64,000 bases of DNA from CAWBRT01 sp963696525 (GCA_963696525.1 CAVOKO010000008.1:630366-694365); one strand, 5' to 3'; counted from the stretch's first letter, positions 34,331 to 43,713 are shown. Numbers and translations: made by a program. The notes: generated by a model not told the origin, from the sequence alone.

Positions 34331-34744
34331 CTATCTGCGCCGCGGTCTCGGCCAGCTCGCCTCAACCACCGTTCCCAGGCCGCCGCGAGGATGAAACTGG
34401 CCGCGCACTTCGACCCACACCGGTTTCGCCGCCCGCACCACGTCTTCCAGAACGCGATTGACCACGTTCTCCTGAAAAATACCAAGATTCCGATAGCTGT
34501 TGATGTATTCCTTCAGCGACTTCAGCTCCAGACACAATTGATTGGGCATATAGCGAATCCAGATTGTGCCGAAGTCGGGCAGCCCGGTCTTCGGGCAAAC
34601 CGAGGTGAACTCGGGAATATCGACCTCGATTTCGTAACCCGGAAACTGGTTAGGCCAAGTTTCGATGACGGGAAACTTCACCTCCAGACCGGCTTTGGCA
34701 TGTTCGGAAGTGTAGCCTGACTTTCGGGCTTTCGCTTTGGGCAT
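34331..34744 (-). CDS. queF: NADPH-dependent preQ0 reductase (type I QueF)
   Basis: A 137-residue T-fold enzyme that reduces 7-cyano-7-deazaguanine to preQ1 in queuosine biosynthesis. The active-site motif EFTSVCPKTGLPDFGT holds the nucleophilic Cys50 and the acid Asp57; QLCLELKSLKEY supplies the substrate-binding Glu. Length and motif order fit the short, unimodular QueF. The other que genes are not in the window. The upstream open frame toward the MFS gene is a shadow. Confidence 0.95.
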   Translation of the reverse strand: MPKAKARKSGYTSEHAKAGLEVKFPVIETWPNQFPGYEIEVDIPEFTSVCPKTGLPDFGTIWIRYMPNQLCLELKSLKEYINSYRNLGIFQENVVNRVLEDVVRAAKPVWVEVRGQFHPRGGLGTVVEASWPRPRRR

Positions 34745-34802
34745 GTTCGCATTGTACCGGAGCGGACCAGCGCTTCCCCATCCCCCGTCGCCGCGCCGGT
34801 GT

Positions 34803-35705
34803 TTACGCGGCCAAGTCAGGCTCGGACCCGCTGGCAGACTGCGGCTTCACCGTTGCGGGAGGTGGCTGCTTCAGCTCGAGCCGTCCGTCGCCCGAGAGCC
34901 GAATCAGATTGGAGTTCAGCTCCGCCCCCAACAGAATCACAAAACCCGTGTAGTACACCCACACCATCAAGGCCACGGCCGCGCCTAGTGTGCCATACGT
35001 CTTATTGAAGTGGGCAAAGCTGCGAAAGTAGATTCCCAGCCCGAACGAAAGCAGAATCCAGAGGCCGGTCGCGACCAGGGCTCCGGGCAGGATTTGCAGC
35101 GCGCGCTGACGAATGTTCGGGGCCACTTTGTAGGTGGCCATGATCGCTCCCCCGGTGAATGCCACCGTCGTTCCCCAGCGAAGATAAGGCCAAGCCAGGC
35201 GCAGCAGCGGTCCCAATCCGAACTTGTCGGCCAGCCAGCGCCCGAAATCCGGCCCCACCACTTGAAAGGCAAGCGCCACCAGAAACAATCCCCCGACTCC
35301 AAATGCCATCAGCAGTGCCACCCCGCGTGTCTTCCAGAATGACCGCGTCTCGGGTACGTCGTAAGCGACGTTGAGGGCTTCGATCAAAGCCGCGAAGCCC
35401 GTACTCACGCTCCACAGCACTCCGACCAGTCCGAAGGAAAATAAGGCGCCGCCGTGCGGCGATATCAGGGAAGCGCTAATCTGCCGGACCAGTCCCATGC
35501 TCTCGCTCGGGACCATTCTCGACATCATGTCCAGAAGTCGCGGGAACAGGCTCGGAATCGGCAAGCACGCCAGTGCGGCGGCCAGCAGGATGAGCCCGGG
35601 AAACAGGCTCAGGACGAAGTAATAAGCGAGTCCGGCGGCATATGCCCCGGTGTGTTTGCGGCCAATGTCGCGAAATGCGTTGGCCAAGGCGTGCTTGAGA
35701 CTCAT
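34803..35705 (-). CDS. YihY/BrkB-family inner-membrane protein
   Basis: A 300-residue protein with six predicted membrane helices. Family blocks: AYAAGLAYYFVLSLFPGLIL at the N-terminus, FGLVGVLWSVSTGFAALIEA and the late FAHFNKTYGTLGAAVALMVW. The family was once named ribonuclease BN in error; its role is uncertain, possibly lipid or metabolite transport. The cytoplasmic tail is polar. It is divergent from the HlyD-like gene with a 280-base gap between. Confidence 0.9.
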   Translation of the reverse strand: MSLKHALANAFRDIGRKHTGAYAAGLAYYFVLSLFPGLILLAAALACLPIPSLFPRLLDMMSRMVPSESMGLVRQISASLISPHGGALFSFGLVGVLWSVSTGFAALIEALNVAYDVPETRSFWKTRGVALLMAFGVGGLFLVALAFQVVGPDFGRWLADKFGLGPLLRLAWPYLRWGTTVAFTGGAIMATYKVAPNIRQRALQILPGALVATGLWILLSFGLGIYFRSFAHFNKTYGTLGAAVALMVWVYYTGFVILLGAELNSNLIRLSGDGRLELKQPPPATVKPQSASGSEPDLAA

Positions 35706-35958
35706 CGCAGGTCTCCTGGGCGAACATGCCTTTCAGATGCTTTCAGTCATGATTCGCCTGATGGTTGGATGTGAATTCGCGGCACGGTGGCGGACTTAAG
35801 CCTGATCGTCATTATCGGGCCTAGCGGCGCGACCCGAAACTCGACGCCCATTCCGGTGTTCCCTTCTTGGAGTTCCCGGAATGGCTTACTTTGCCGATGC
35901 ACTTGCCAATGTGCACTCCCGCACCCTACTCTGAGGGTGTTACGAGGCGCATTAATCT

Positions 35959-35964
35959 ATAATT
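35959..35964 (+). promoter_or_regulatory. Possible -10 box (TATAAT) of the adaptor gene
   Basis: A perfect TATAAT ends 21 bases before the ATG at 35986, with a poor -35 region. The gene has no clear ribosome site, so the transcript may be short-leadered. Confidence 0.35.
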
Positions 35965-35985
35965 GGGTTTTCCTTACTATTTTGA

Positions 35986-37245
35986 ATGGCTAACGGAACA
36001 AACGGTACCGCAGCGGAAAATGCACGCCGGAATTGGGCGATTCTGGCCGGAGTTGTCGTCATCGTGCTCGCCGTGAGCGCTTTCGTGTCGTTGCGTCCGC
36101 GGAGAATTCGGGTTCAGATCACCAAACCGCAACGGCAGGATATTCTGAGCACCATCACAACCAACGGCAAAGCGGAGCCGCGCCAGAACTTCGAGGCGCA
36201 CTCTCCCGCGTCTACCACGGTCAAGCGCATCCTGGTTCACGAAGGTGATTACGTCAAGCCCGGCCAGTTGCTGCTGCAACTTGACGATGAGACGGCGCGT
36301 GCCGAGTTCGCCCGGGCAACAGCCCAGCTCAGGGCAGCGCAGGCCAGCTATGCCGCTTTGCAGGCGGGCGGATCCCAGGAAGAGCTGCTCAATCGGCAGG
36401 CAAGCCTGACCAAGGCAAAGGGCGAGCACGACATTGCCAGCCGGAACCTGCAAGCGCTCACCCGGCTGGAAAAGGAGGGCGCGGCCTCCCAGCAGGAGGT
36501 GGCTGCGGCTCGCGACCGCTTGAGTCGTGCCGAAGCGGACTTGGAATTCTTGCAGCAAAAGGGCGCCCGGCGCTTCTCTCGTTACGATCAGGAAAGAGTC
36601 CAGGCCGATCTGGCCAATGCGGAGGCAGCGGTCAAAGCCGCGCAAGATCTTATCGCCAGCTCCAATGTACAAGCCCCGTTCGCCGGTACGGTTTATTCGC
36701 TGCCGGTTCGCCAGGGAGCCTACGTCAATGCCGGTGACTTGCTTGTGCAAGTGGCTGATCTGGCGCGCATGCAGGTCCGGGCCTTCATCGATGAGCCTGA
36801 CATTGGCCGTCTGCAAATGGGACAGGCCGTTAGGATCTCATGGGACGGATTGCCCGGCCGCGTTTGGAACGGCCAAGTCTCCGCGCTGCCGACCAACATC
36901 GTTAACCGCGGCAGCCGCATGATCGGCGAGGTGCTTTGCGTGGTCGACAACCAGGACAAGAAGCTGCTGCCAAACGTGAACGTCACTACCGTGGTCGTGA
37001 CCGCCGACACCACCAATGCCCTGACGCTGCCGCGCGAGGCGCTGCACCAGGAAGAACATCGCAGCATCGTTTACGTCGTCGAAGATGGACGCCTGGTTGG
37101 CCGCCCCGTAAAGACCGGGGTTGCCAATCTCACGCGCATTGAAATTACCCAGGGACTTTCCGAAAATGATACGGTGGCGTTGGCCTCGCTGAGTCCTTCG
37201 CCTTTGTCCGACGGCGCCATCGTTAAGGTCGTCGAGAATCCTTGA
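35986..37245 (+). CDS. HlyD/AcrA-type periplasmic adaptor (membrane fusion) protein
   Basis: The 419-residue protein begins with one membrane anchor (WAILAGVVVIVLAVSAFVS, about 17-35), followed by a lipoyl half-motif VKRILVHEGDYVKPGQLLLQ, a long coiled-coil hairpin (about 105-210), the second lipoyl half VQAPFAGTVYSLPVRQGAYV, and a beta-barrel domain. It links an inner-membrane pump with a TolC-type channel. It is followed by a TPR protein, a TolC-like gene and a MacB-type permease on the opposite strand, so a tripartite MacAB-TolC-like exporter is likely. Confidence 0.88.
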   Translation: MANGTNGTAAENARRNWAILAGVVVIVLAVSAFVSLRPRRIRVQITKPQRQDILSTITTNGKAEPRQNFEAHSPASTTVKRILVHEGDYVKPGQLLLQLDDETARAEFARATAQLRAAQASYAALQAGGSQEELLNRQASLTKAKGEHDIASRNLQALTRLEKEGAASQQEVAAARDRLSRAEADLEFLQQKGARRFSRYDQERVQADLANAEAAVKAAQDLIASSNVQAPFAGTVYSLPVRQGAYVNAGDLLVQVADLARMQVRAFIDEPDIGRLQMGQAVRISWDGLPGRVWNGQVSALPTNIVNRGSRMIGEVLCVVDNQDKKLLPNVNVTTVVVTADTTNALTLPREALHQEEHRSIVYVVEDGRLVGRPVKTGVANLTRIEITQGLSENDTVALASLSPSPLSDGAIVKVVENP

Positions 37246-37329
37246 CCGGAAGATGGACTGGATGACGGACCGGGTGATCGTCCGGCGGGATTATAGTTCG
37301 TAGCTTGTGTTCGTCGTTATGAGTTGATC

Positions 37330-38295
37330 ATGAACCTGTTTAAGAAGTTCATCGGTGCCGGCTTTGTACTCTTGGTGCTCAGCGCCTTGCTGCCGGTCGC
37401 CTCGACGGCGGAAATGCTGGCCGTCAGCCACGCCGATGAAGCCATCCGCCAGCTTAACCAGCAGGTGAATTCCAATCCGCGGAATGCAGCGGCCTATTCC
37501 CTGCTCTGCCGGGTTTATTTCCAGCTCGATGACTGGGACAAAGCCATCGCCAACGGCGAGCACGCGGTGCAGCTCAATCCCGAGGTGGGCTCTTATCATC
37601 TCTGGCTCGGCCGTGCGTATGGGCGGAAAGCCGAGACTGTGCCCCTGGTAACCGCGTTCCTACTCGCTCGCAAGGTGGCCAAGGAATTCGAGCGTGCCAA
37701 CGAACTCGATCCCGACGATTGGACCGCGCGCCGCGATCTAGCTGATTTTTACGTGCAGGCGCCGATGGTGGTCGGCGGCGGCGAGTACAAGGCCGAACGG
37801 CTGGCGAATCGCACCCAAAGCAGGGACGCGGTGGGAGCAAGCCTTATCCGTGCCATGGCCGCGCTTGGCAAAAAGGACACGGTTGAAGCCGAGCGCCAGT
37901 ACAAGATCGCGATCCAGGAAAGCGGCGGAGCCGCTGGCCCCTGGCTGGAACTGGCCCGCTTCTACCGCAGCCGCACTCGATGGAACGAGTTTGACGACGC
38001 CATTCGACACGCCTTGAGCTCGCCGAAGAGAACTTCCGAAGACGTGTTCGACACCGGCGAACTGCTTGGCGCCGCCGGCCGTCTGCTGCTCGAAGCCGTC
38101 GCCGAACTCCAGCTCTATTTAAAGGGCAATACGGTTGATGAGCATGCCAGCGCTTTCCGCGCACACTTCCTGTTAGGGCAAATCATGGAACAGCTGGGCG
38201 ACCGCCAGGGAGCCATCGGCGAATACCGCCTCTCGCTGGCGCTGGCAAGCGGCTATCACCCGGCGCAAGATGCTCTTAGCCGCCTCGGCGCATGA
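37330..38295 (+). CDS. Secreted tetratricopeptide-repeat protein
   Basis: A 321-residue protein with a signal peptide (FVLLVLSALLPVASTAEM) and TPR units: AIRQLNQQVNSNPRNAAAYS, DWDKAIANGEHAVQLNPEVG, AKEFERANELDPDDWTARRD and, near the end, HFLLGQIMEQLGDRQGAIGE. The N-terminal and C-terminal repeats are clear and the middle is degenerate. It probably scaffolds proteins in the periplasm. It sits between the adaptor and the TolC-like gene, so it may accompany the exporter. The start ATG at 37330 is chosen over TTG 37324. Confidence 0.85.
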   Translation: MNLFKKFIGAGFVLLVLSALLPVASTAEMLAVSHADEAIRQLNQQVNSNPRNAAAYSLLCRVYFQLDDWDKAIANGEHAVQLNPEVGSYHLWLGRAYGRKAETVPLVTAFLLARKVAKEFERANELDPDDWTARRDLADFYVQAPMVVGGGEYKAERLANRTQSRDAVGASLIRAMAALGKKDTVEAERQYKIAIQESGGAAGPWLELARFYRSRTRWNEFDDAIRHALSSPKRTSEDVFDTGELLGAAGRLLLEAVAELQLYLKGNTVDEHASAFRAHFLLGQIMEQLGDRQGAIGEYRLSLALASGYHPAQDALSRLGA

Positions 38296-38335
38296 TCTCC
38301 CGGCCGCCGGAGACCCGGCGAAAGGAAGCGAGCTG

Positions 38336-39650
38336 ATGAAGGTTTCGCACTTGAGAAAGGCCCTGCTGTCGCTTGCCACGACAGCGTTGTTAGCTTTCAG
38401 CCTGCCTTGCCCGGCTGAACCTGTTCCCTTTGGCAAAGCTCTTGAGCTGGCGCTAGAGCATAGCGGCATGCTGGTCATCGCAACCGCCGGCCAGCAGAAG
38501 GCGCACGATGTCTACGAACAGGCGCGCGCGGTCTATCTGCCCACCATCGTATTCGGCTCGGGGCTTGGATACTCGGCCGGAATTCCCCCTTCTCTGGAGG
38601 GAAACGCGCCCTCGATTTTCAATATTGTCTCGCAGCAGTCGCTGCTGAACCTCGCCCAACGCGACTTTGTACGCGCCGCCAGGAATGACTCTCAGGCTAC
38701 GCACTTCGACCTTGACGACAAGCGCAACGCGGTCATTCTGGACACCGCGACCGCCTATCTTGAACTGGATACCGCCCTTCGCAAACTCAAGGTTCTCGAG
38801 CGAAGCGGCCGAAGCCGCCAACCGCGCCGAGTTCATTACCACGCAACGGATCCGAGAGGGCCTCGATAGCCAACTCGATCTGAAAAAAGCCCAACTCGGC
38901 ATCGCCAAAGTGAACGTGCGCGTGGCCCAGGCGCAAGCTGCCGCCGATGTCGCCCGCCAACACCTTGCCCACCTGACCGGCCTGCCCGCCGAGTCGATCG
39001 ACACCGTCAGCGATTCCATCCCGGCGCCTCCCAAGATCGAACAGGACGCGGAACTCCCCGCCCGTGCCGCCGAGAATAATCCCGCAGTGCAATTAGCCCA
39101 GCAGAAAATCGTAACCGCCGAATTGCGCGCCCGCGGCGAATCCCGTGCTCTGTACCCATCGATCGATCTCGCCAGCCAGTATGAGCGGCTCAGCAGCACG
39201 ATCAACAATTACGCGCAGTTTTACAAGAATTTCAAGCCCAACAGTTTCGCCATTGGCCTGTCAATCCGCTTTCCCTTGACTGATTTTGCGCGCCATGCCA
39301 GGGCCAATGCAGCGGTCGCCGACCTGCTGCTGGCCAGGCAAGAGGCGCGGATGGCGCGTGACCAGGTCGCGGAAAGCGCCTTGCAGGTGCAGCGCAGTTT
39401 GCGGCAGCTTGCCGCCGCCAGCGAGGTGGCCCGATTGGAATACGAGGTTGCGCAGGCGGGAATCGACGCGGTCCGCGCCAAACTTGCCTCCGGCCAGGCT
39501 AACTCGCGCGACCAGGAAAACGCGCGTCTCGACTCCAGCGACCACTATTCCTCCTACCTTGATTCTCAGTTGCAGCTGGCGCGCGCAACCCTGCAACTGA
39601 TGCGGCAAACCGGCGATATCGAGGGCTGGGCACGACCGCAAAAGCCGTGA
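38336..39650 (+). pseudogene. TolC-family outer-membrane efflux channel, one frameshift
   Basis: The frame from ATG 38336 encodes a signal peptide (TALLAFSLPCPAEPVPFGK) and the first TolC repeat, up to LDTALRKLKVLE. Near 38800 the frame changes and continues as EAANRAEFITTQRIREGLDS to the stop at 39650, with the second repeat (YEVAQAGIDAVRAKLASGQA). The product would be about 437 residues and lie in the outer membrane as the exit duct of the exporter encoded here. The break lies in a GC-rich stretch and is a single base, so a sequencing error is quite possible. Confidence 0.8.
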
Positions 39651-39672
39651 GCGAACCAGCCAGGGCAGCTCT

Positions 39673-40866
39673 TCACTCGTGCAGTGACTCCGTAGGCTGC
39701 AACTTGGACGCCCGGCTCGCCGGCAAATAGCCAAACAACACGCCGGTGCCACACGACACGATGAAGGAAACCGCAATCGAGGCCAGCGAAATCGGAATCC
39801 GTATGTTGTACTCGGCCGGCAGCAGCGGCTCGACCACGATTTTGACGCTGACAGCGATCAGGATCCCGACCAGTGCCCCTATGCCGCTGATCAGAAACGC
39901 TTCAATCAGGAACTGGTAAAGAATCTCGCTGCGCCTGGCACCCACTGCTTTCCGTACCCCTATTTCTCTGGTGCGCTCGGTGACCGTCACCAGCATGATG
40001 TTCATGATGCCGACGCCGCTGACCACCAGCGCGACGAAACCCACCATCATTAAGACCACCGTCAGCGCCATGGAAATCTTGTGAGCCGCCTCCAGGATGG
40101 ACGATAGATTCTGCACCGTGTAGACCACGCCCGCGCGGTGTCTCGACTGCAATAAGCGCTGCACCTCGTCCGTCACCAGGAGAACGTTCTCCGCAGCGTC
40201 CGCCTGCGCATACAGCGTGCGCACGTAGTCGTCGCCCCGGTAGGTCTTCATCAACTGGAACGGAATCAGCACCGACTCCGAAGTGATCTCGGACTGGCCA
40301 AAGGTGGCCACGCGCTCCCGGAAGACGGCAATCACCGTCAAACGCAATTCCCCGACGCGGATATCCTTGCCGATCATGTCCTCGTGGTACTGCTTGGCCA
40401 GGTCTTGCGTGATCAGGCATGCTTTTGCGGCGGTTTGCATGTCGACATCGTCGAAGTACCGGCCCTTCAGGATGAGCAGGTTGCGAATCTTTTGAAACCC
40501 CTGGGTGACGCCGATCAGGGCGATCGGTTTCTCCTTGCCATTGACCACGACGTTGAGATTGGTGGCATCGTGAGTGCCCGCCACTTCGACCACGTGTGGG
40601 AGCTCGCGCACGGCGTTCATGTCGGCGATGGAAATCTCGTCGGCAATGGTGCGGGCGGAGCCGCCGCCGAGGTAGTCGGCATAAACGAGGTTCGAGCCGA
40701 CGCCTTCGATCTGGGCGATCACGTAGTTCTTGCCGATCAGCGCAATGGTCACGACCAGCACGATGCAGGCGCTGCCAATCACCACGCCCAGCATGGTCAA
40801 TGCGGCCTTTACCTTATTGGCTCGCAGTCCATCGATCGCCACTCCCCAGGTCTCACTGCTGATCAT
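39673..40866 (-). CDS. MacB-like ABC transporter permease (FtsX fold), without ATPase
   Basis: A 397-residue protein: first membrane helix in LTMLGVVIGSACIVLVV, a large periplasmic MacB-core domain (about residues 45-270), and three more helices in the C-terminal FtsX region with the marker GIMNIMLVTVTERTREIGVR and KAVGARRSEI. MacB proteins normally carry an N-terminal ATP-binding domain; here the protein begins directly with the membrane part, and no ATPase gene is adjacent. It is convergent with the TolC-like gene. Likely a component of a MacAB-TolC type exporter. Confidence 0.87.
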   Translation of the reverse strand: MISSETWGVAIDGLRANKVKAALTMLGVVIGSACIVLVVTIALIGKNYVIAQIEGVGSNLVYADYLGGGSARTIADEISIADMNAVRELPHVVEVAGTHDATNLNVVVNGKEKPIALIGVTQGFQKIRNLLILKGRYFDDVDMQTAAKACLITQDLAKQYHEDMIGKDIRVGELRLTVIAVFRERVATFGQSEITSESVLIPFQLMKTYRGDDYVRTLYAQADAAENVLLVTDEVQRLLQSRHRAGVVYTVQNLSSILEAAHKISMALTVVLMMVGFVALVVSGVGIMNIMLVTVTERTREIGVRKAVGARRSEILYQFLIEAFLISGIGALVGILIAVSVKIVVEPLLPAEYNIRIPISLASIAVSFIVSCGTGVLFGYLPASRASKLQPTESLHE

Positions 40867-41041
40867 CGGGTTTCACTGCTGATCATGGTGATAGCTCTTT
40901 TTCAAAATATAACAGAATGGCCGCCTTTTTCGGCCTCCCATTCGACCCGCAAAAGGCGCCATTTGCTCGCGATTCGGTGCTTTCCGCTTCGATTTCAATC
41001 GTTCGACCAGCGCTCGGATGTTAATATAAAGATTACCCATC

Positions 41042-42526
41042 ATGCCTCTCAAGACGCTATTGCTGAATCCTCCTTCCTTTGAAAATTTCGATGGAGGCGC
41101 CGGCTCGCGTTGGCCCGCCACCCGCGAAATCGAATCCTACTGGTATCCCGTCTGGCTGGCCTATCCGGCCGGCATGCTGGAAGGCTCCCGCTTGCTCGAT
41201 GCCCCGCCGCATCACGTGAGCGCCGAGGAAACGATCGAGATCGGCAAGCAGTATGAATTCCTCGTTTTGTTCACTTCCACCCCGGGATTTAGCGGTGACT
41301 GCAAACTTGCGGCGGCGATGAAGGCCGCCAACCCCGGGCTTAAGATCGCCTTCGTCGGCCCGCATGTCAGCACCTTGCCCGAACAATCGCTGCGCGACGG
41401 ACCGGCAATCGACTTCGTCGTCCGGCGCGAATTTGACTGGGCGGTCGTGGAATTTGCCAATGGCAAGCCTTTGCCCGAAATACTTGGCGTCTCTTATCGC
41501 CAGGATGAACACGTAATCCATAATCCCGATCGTCCCGCGCTCGCCGATCTGGATGCTCTGCCGGACGTTACCGACGTTTACAAGCGTGACCTGGACGTAA
41601 CCCGCTACAATGTCCCCTTTCTGCAGCATCCTTACGTCTCGCTTTATACCACCCGCGGATGCCCGGCACAGTGTACCTTCTGCCTCTGGCCGCAGACCTT
41701 GAGCGGACATCCATGGCGCAAGCGCTCCGCCCAGCGCGTCGCGGCGGAGATGGCAAAAGCCAAGCAATACTGGCCTAACGTCAAGGAATTCTTTTTCGAT
41801 GATGACACCTTCAACATCCAGAAGGGCCGTACCATCGAACTTTGCGCCGCGCTGAAGCCGCTCCATTTGACGTGGTCCTGCACTTCGCGTGTGACCACCG
41901 ATGTCGAAACCCTGCGGGCCATGAAGGATGCCGGATGCCGTTTGCTGATCGTTGGCTTCGAATCCGGCGATCCGCAAATCCTCAAGAACATCAAGAAAGG
42001 CGCAACCATCGAGCGGGCGCGCCAGTTCACCAAGGATTGCAAGAAACTCGGACTTGCCGTGCATGGCGATTTCATCCTCGGCCTTCCCGGTGAGACCAAA
42101 GAAACCATTCGCACCACCATCGATTTTGCCAAGGAACTCAACCTCGAGACCATTCAGGTTTCTGCCGCTCACGCATATCCCGGCACCGAGCTGTACGATT
42201 ACGCCATGGCAAATGGATATATCACCAATCAACAGCAGATGGTCGACTCCGGCGGACATCAGTTGGCGCACATCGAGTATCCCGGATTGCCTACCGATTA
42301 TGTCCTCGAGATGCTCCATCGCTTCTACGACGAATATTATTTCCGTCCGAAGGTGTGGGTGCCGATCGTCTTCAAGGCGCTTTGGAAGGGCGATGAGCGC
42401 CGGCGGCTCTACAAGGAAGCCAAGGATTTCCTGAAGCTTCGCGCCGCCCGCAACCAGGCCGTAAAGAATGCCCGCGCGCAGCATCCGCCGAAACCGGATT
42501 CGAATGCCAAAACGGCCGAAGTATAA
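41042..42526 (+). CDS. hpnJ: Hopanoid biosynthesis radical SAM protein HpnJ
   Basis: The 494-residue protein has an N-terminal cobalamin-binding-like domain (about residues 1-170) and a radical SAM domain with the cluster motif RGCPAQCTFCLWPQT (near residue 205), the exact pattern of HpnJ. HpnJ takes part in making the cyclitol ether head of extended hopanoids (BHT-CE). It is followed by the two half-transporters, and the hopanoid operon faces it across them. hpnI and hpnK, usual companions, are not in the window. Confidence 0.9.
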   Translation: MPLKTLLLNPPSFENFDGGAGSRWPATREIESYWYPVWLAYPAGMLEGSRLLDAPPHHVSAEETIEIGKQYEFLVLFTSTPGFSGDCKLAAAMKAANPGLKIAFVGPHVSTLPEQSLRDGPAIDFVVRREFDWAVVEFANGKPLPEILGVSYRQDEHVIHNPDRPALADLDALPDVTDVYKRDLDVTRYNVPFLQHPYVSLYTTRGCPAQCTFCLWPQTLSGHPWRKRSAQRVAAEMAKAKQYWPNVKEFFFDDDTFNIQKGRTIELCAALKPLHLTWSCTSRVTTDVETLRAMKDAGCRLLIVGFESGDPQILKNIKKGATIERARQFTKDCKKLGLAVHGDFILGLPGETKETIRTTIDFAKELNLETIQVSAAHAYPGTELYDYAMANGYITNQQQMVDSGGHQLAHIEYPGLPTDYVLEMLHRFYDEYYFRPKVWVPIVFKALWKGDERRRLYKEAKDFLKLRAARNQAVKNARAQHPPKPDSNAKTAEV

Positions 42527-42651
42527 GTGATAGCGGCCCCGAAAAGACCGAGACCACTCCCGCCGGGTGGGCTTTTCACTTGCTGCAAAGACAGTCTGGC
42601 AAGGATTATGAAACCGTGAAGCAGGCTTTTCTTGACGCCGTCGTGGAGTAA
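42504..42651 (+). pseudogene. Possible small protein overlapping the end of hpnJ, one frameshift
   Basis: A second-frame ATG at 42504 starts MPKRPKYK and then hits TGA. One base on, another frame reads SDSGPEKTETTPAG and WAFHLLQRQSGKDYETVKQA followed by FLDAVVE and TAA at 42651. Joined by a one-base correction this is a 49-residue charged, helical protein with gene-like codon usage. It may be real, or the segment may be the displaced C-terminus of a neighbour. Confidence 0.3.
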
Positions 42652-42708
42652 CCTCTCCCAATTTCAGCTAAAATAAAGACTCCGCGCACTGCCGGCGAGA
42701 GGGCTGCT

Positions 42709-43152
42709 TTGAATTTCCGTAAGTATCTGGTGTTGCTGTCGGTAGTGCTGTTCAGTGCAGCCGGCGATGTCATGCTCTCTCGCGGCATGAAGCAGGTCGG
42801 CGAAATCCATCTGACCAATCTGGGCAGCGCGCTCTCCGCCCTCGGAAACGTCTGGGTCCTGCTCGGCATCTGCTTTCTGTTGATCTTTTTTGCCTCTTAC
42901 CTGACCGCGCTCTCTTGGGCCGACCTGACCTTCGTTTTGCCGGCCACCGCCTTCAGCTACGTCGTCATGGCGCTGCTGGCCCATATCCTGCTGCATGAAC
43001 GCGTCAGCCTGCAACGCTGGTGCGGAATCATGCTGATCGTAGCTGGAGTGGGCTTCGTAGCTGGCGGACCCTCGCACACCGAACCCGCAGCTAAGCCGGC
43101 GCAACCGGCGCCGGAGCTGTCCGATCCGAAGTTCGTGGAGGCCCACAAGTGA
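42709..43152 (+). CDS. DMT-superfamily half-transporter, first subunit (EamA/ArnE-like)
   Basis: A 147-residue protein with four membrane helices, of the small EamA type (FRKYLVLLSVVLFSAAGDVM, then LSRGMKQ, then YLTALSWADLTFVLPATAF). The TTG start at 42709 follows GAGAGGGC. Its stop overlaps the start of the next gene by GTGA, so the two form a heterodimeric pair similar to ArnE/ArnF, which flip lipid-linked aminoarabinose. Position beside hpnJ and opposite the hopanoid operon suggests transport of a lipid, perhaps an extended hopanoid. Confidence 0.8.
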   Translation: MNFRKYLVLLSVVLFSAAGDVMLSRGMKQVGEIHLTNLGSALSALGNVWVLLGICFLLIFFASYLTALSWADLTFVLPATAFSYVVMALLAHILLHERVSLQRWCGIMLIVAGVGFVAGGPSHTEPAAKPAQPAPELSDPKFVEAHK

Positions 43153-43529
43153 AGCCCCTCTACACCTGGTCCGCGATCGCCATGGTGGTCGTCGCCTCCA
43201 CCGCGGGTGACATCCTGTTGGCCAAGGCCATGCGGCAGATCGGCGACCTTGGCGAACTGCGGCAGAAAAAAGGTATCTTCGCCGTGGTTGCCCGGGTACT
43301 TGGCAGCGCGACGTTTCTGTTGGCCCTGTTCTTCATGACAGTAGCGTTTTTCAGCCTGCTGATCGGGCTCTCCTGGGCCGATGTGAGCCTGGTGGGTCCC
43401 GCGGCAGCCTCGCTCACCTTCGTCACCAACGCGGTCGCCGCGCGCATCTTTCTCAAGGAAAATGTTGACCGCCGGCGCTGGTTTGCCGCCATCTTTGTGG
43501 CCGCCGGGGTTTTGCTGATCGCCCATTAA
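43149..43529 (+). CDS. DMT-superfamily half-transporter, second subunit
   Basis: The 126-residue partner of the preceding protein, again with four helices and the duplicated pattern (AMVVVASTAGDILLAKAMRQ, then SWADVSLVGPAAASLTFVTN, then LKENVDRRRWFAAIFVAAGV). The GTG start at 43149 overlaps the upstream TGA. Half-transporters in pairs are inserted in opposite orientation to form one channel. Substrate inferred only from context. Confidence 0.8.
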   Translation: MKPLYTWSAIAMVVVASTAGDILLAKAMRQIGDLGELRQKKGIFAVVARVLGSATFLLALFFMTVAFFSLLIGLSWADVSLVGPAAASLTFVTNAVAARIFLKENVDRRRWFAAIFVAAGVLLIAH

Positions 43530-43625
43530 AGCACCGTGCGCACCTTGATTCCTGGTTCGCCCGACTCAACTAGCGGAATTGTTCCTAGGCCAGTTCCCCA
43601 GTAGATATATCCCAATCTATGAAAC

Positions 43626-43713
43626 TGTCATGGCGGGCGAAGTCGAGCCATCTTTTGTTTCTCTGACGAAAACAAAGGGTGGCTCCACTCCGCTTCGCTC
43701 CAGTGCCATGACA
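43626..43713. repeat. 88-bp palindromic element between convergent genes
   Basis: TGTCATGGC (43626-43634) is the exact reverse complement of GCCATGACA (43705-43713). Inside, GAGCCATCTTTTGTTT pairs at 14 of 16 positions with AAACAAAGGGTGGCTC, around an 8-10 base loop. It lies in the gap between the second half-transporter and hpnE (convergent). It may act as a terminator on both strands; its length and flanks look like a small dispersed mobile element. Confidence 0.65.
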
